From Rhodospirillaceae bacterium (GTDB lineage: Bacteria; Pseudomonadota; Alphaproteobacteria; GCA-2721365): DNA of 32,105 nt. The stretch spans positions 1 to 32,105 of the forward strand of contig PBKC01000088.1 in assembly GCA_002721365.1 (NCBI GenBank), read 5' to 3'. The notes under the pieces are model-generated. The model ran no database searches. It saw only the letters and a program-made list of their open reading frames with translations, and was not told where the DNA came from. Below are positions 32,099 to 32,105 of this stretch, piece by piece (position 1 is the stretch's first letter; the number at the start of each line of letters is the position of its first letter). Made by a program: the position numbers and the translations under genes.

Positions 32099-32105
32099 AA
32101 ACCTC

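Overview
The window looks like chromosome from a high-GC alphaproteobacterium, most likely of the Rhodospirillales type. This is inferred from the neighbouring ubiA, rsmE and plant-type gshA genes, an AarF-family kinase, three families of palindromic intergenic repeats common in this class, and tRNAs with encoded CCA ends. There are no rRNA genes, IS elements, phage genes or CRISPR arrays. No species can be named from the sequence alone.

Layout. 1-810: 3' part of rlmB and tRNA-Thr(TGT). 1036-3526: a mandelate racemase-like enolase-superfamily enzyme, a beta-hydroxyacid dehydrogenase and a small secreted protein whose 5' end lies in a repeat. 3537-8005, all on the minus strand: a surface-antigen-like protein, a sorbosone dehydrogenase-family lipoprotein, a PEP-CTERM protein and a cardiolipin synthase-like enzyme. 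8240-13175: an RND efflux adaptor, an RND pump and a CDF-like membrane protein in one tight operon. 13184-13582: msrB on the opposite strand. 13583-18658: a quorum-sensing island (below). 18944-21441: tRNA-Gly(CCC), a Tag-like glycosylase, a GNAT acetyltransferase and a lone Tat-exported TRAP binding protein. 21559-25663: ubiA, rsmE, gshA and an NmrA-like protein. 25664-32098: small lipoprotein, acyl-CoA synthetase, oligoendopeptidase F, AarF kinase, repeat clusters and tRNA-Lys(CTT).

The most interesting region is 13583-18658. A plus-strand alpha-hydroxyketone autoinducer synthase (CqsA/LqsA family) faces a minus-strand operon of three genes. These are a LuxR-type regulator with a complete set of acyl-homoserine-lactone pocket residues, a six-TM histidine kinase of LqsS/CqsS type, and a response regulator with a displaced phospho-Asp (D110) and a non-DNA-binding output domain, like Legionella LqsR. 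An 18-bp perfect dyad (CCTATAAGTTCTTATAGG), close to the lux/las box consensus, lies 143 nt upstream of the synthase. No luxI is present. The simplest reading is a hybrid circuit: an alpha-hydroxyketone synthase-sensor-regulator system whose synthase gene is controlled by an AHL-receptor-type LuxR protein encoded at the head of the sensor operon. The kinase gene is clearly poorer in GC than its surroundings, which suggests horizontal acquisition.

Elsewhere two palindromic repeats run into reading frames: one forms the possible N-terminus of the secreted protein at 3128, the other supplies the stop codon of the AarF kinase. The enolase-superfamily enzyme has Arg where mandelate racemase has catalytic Lys166.
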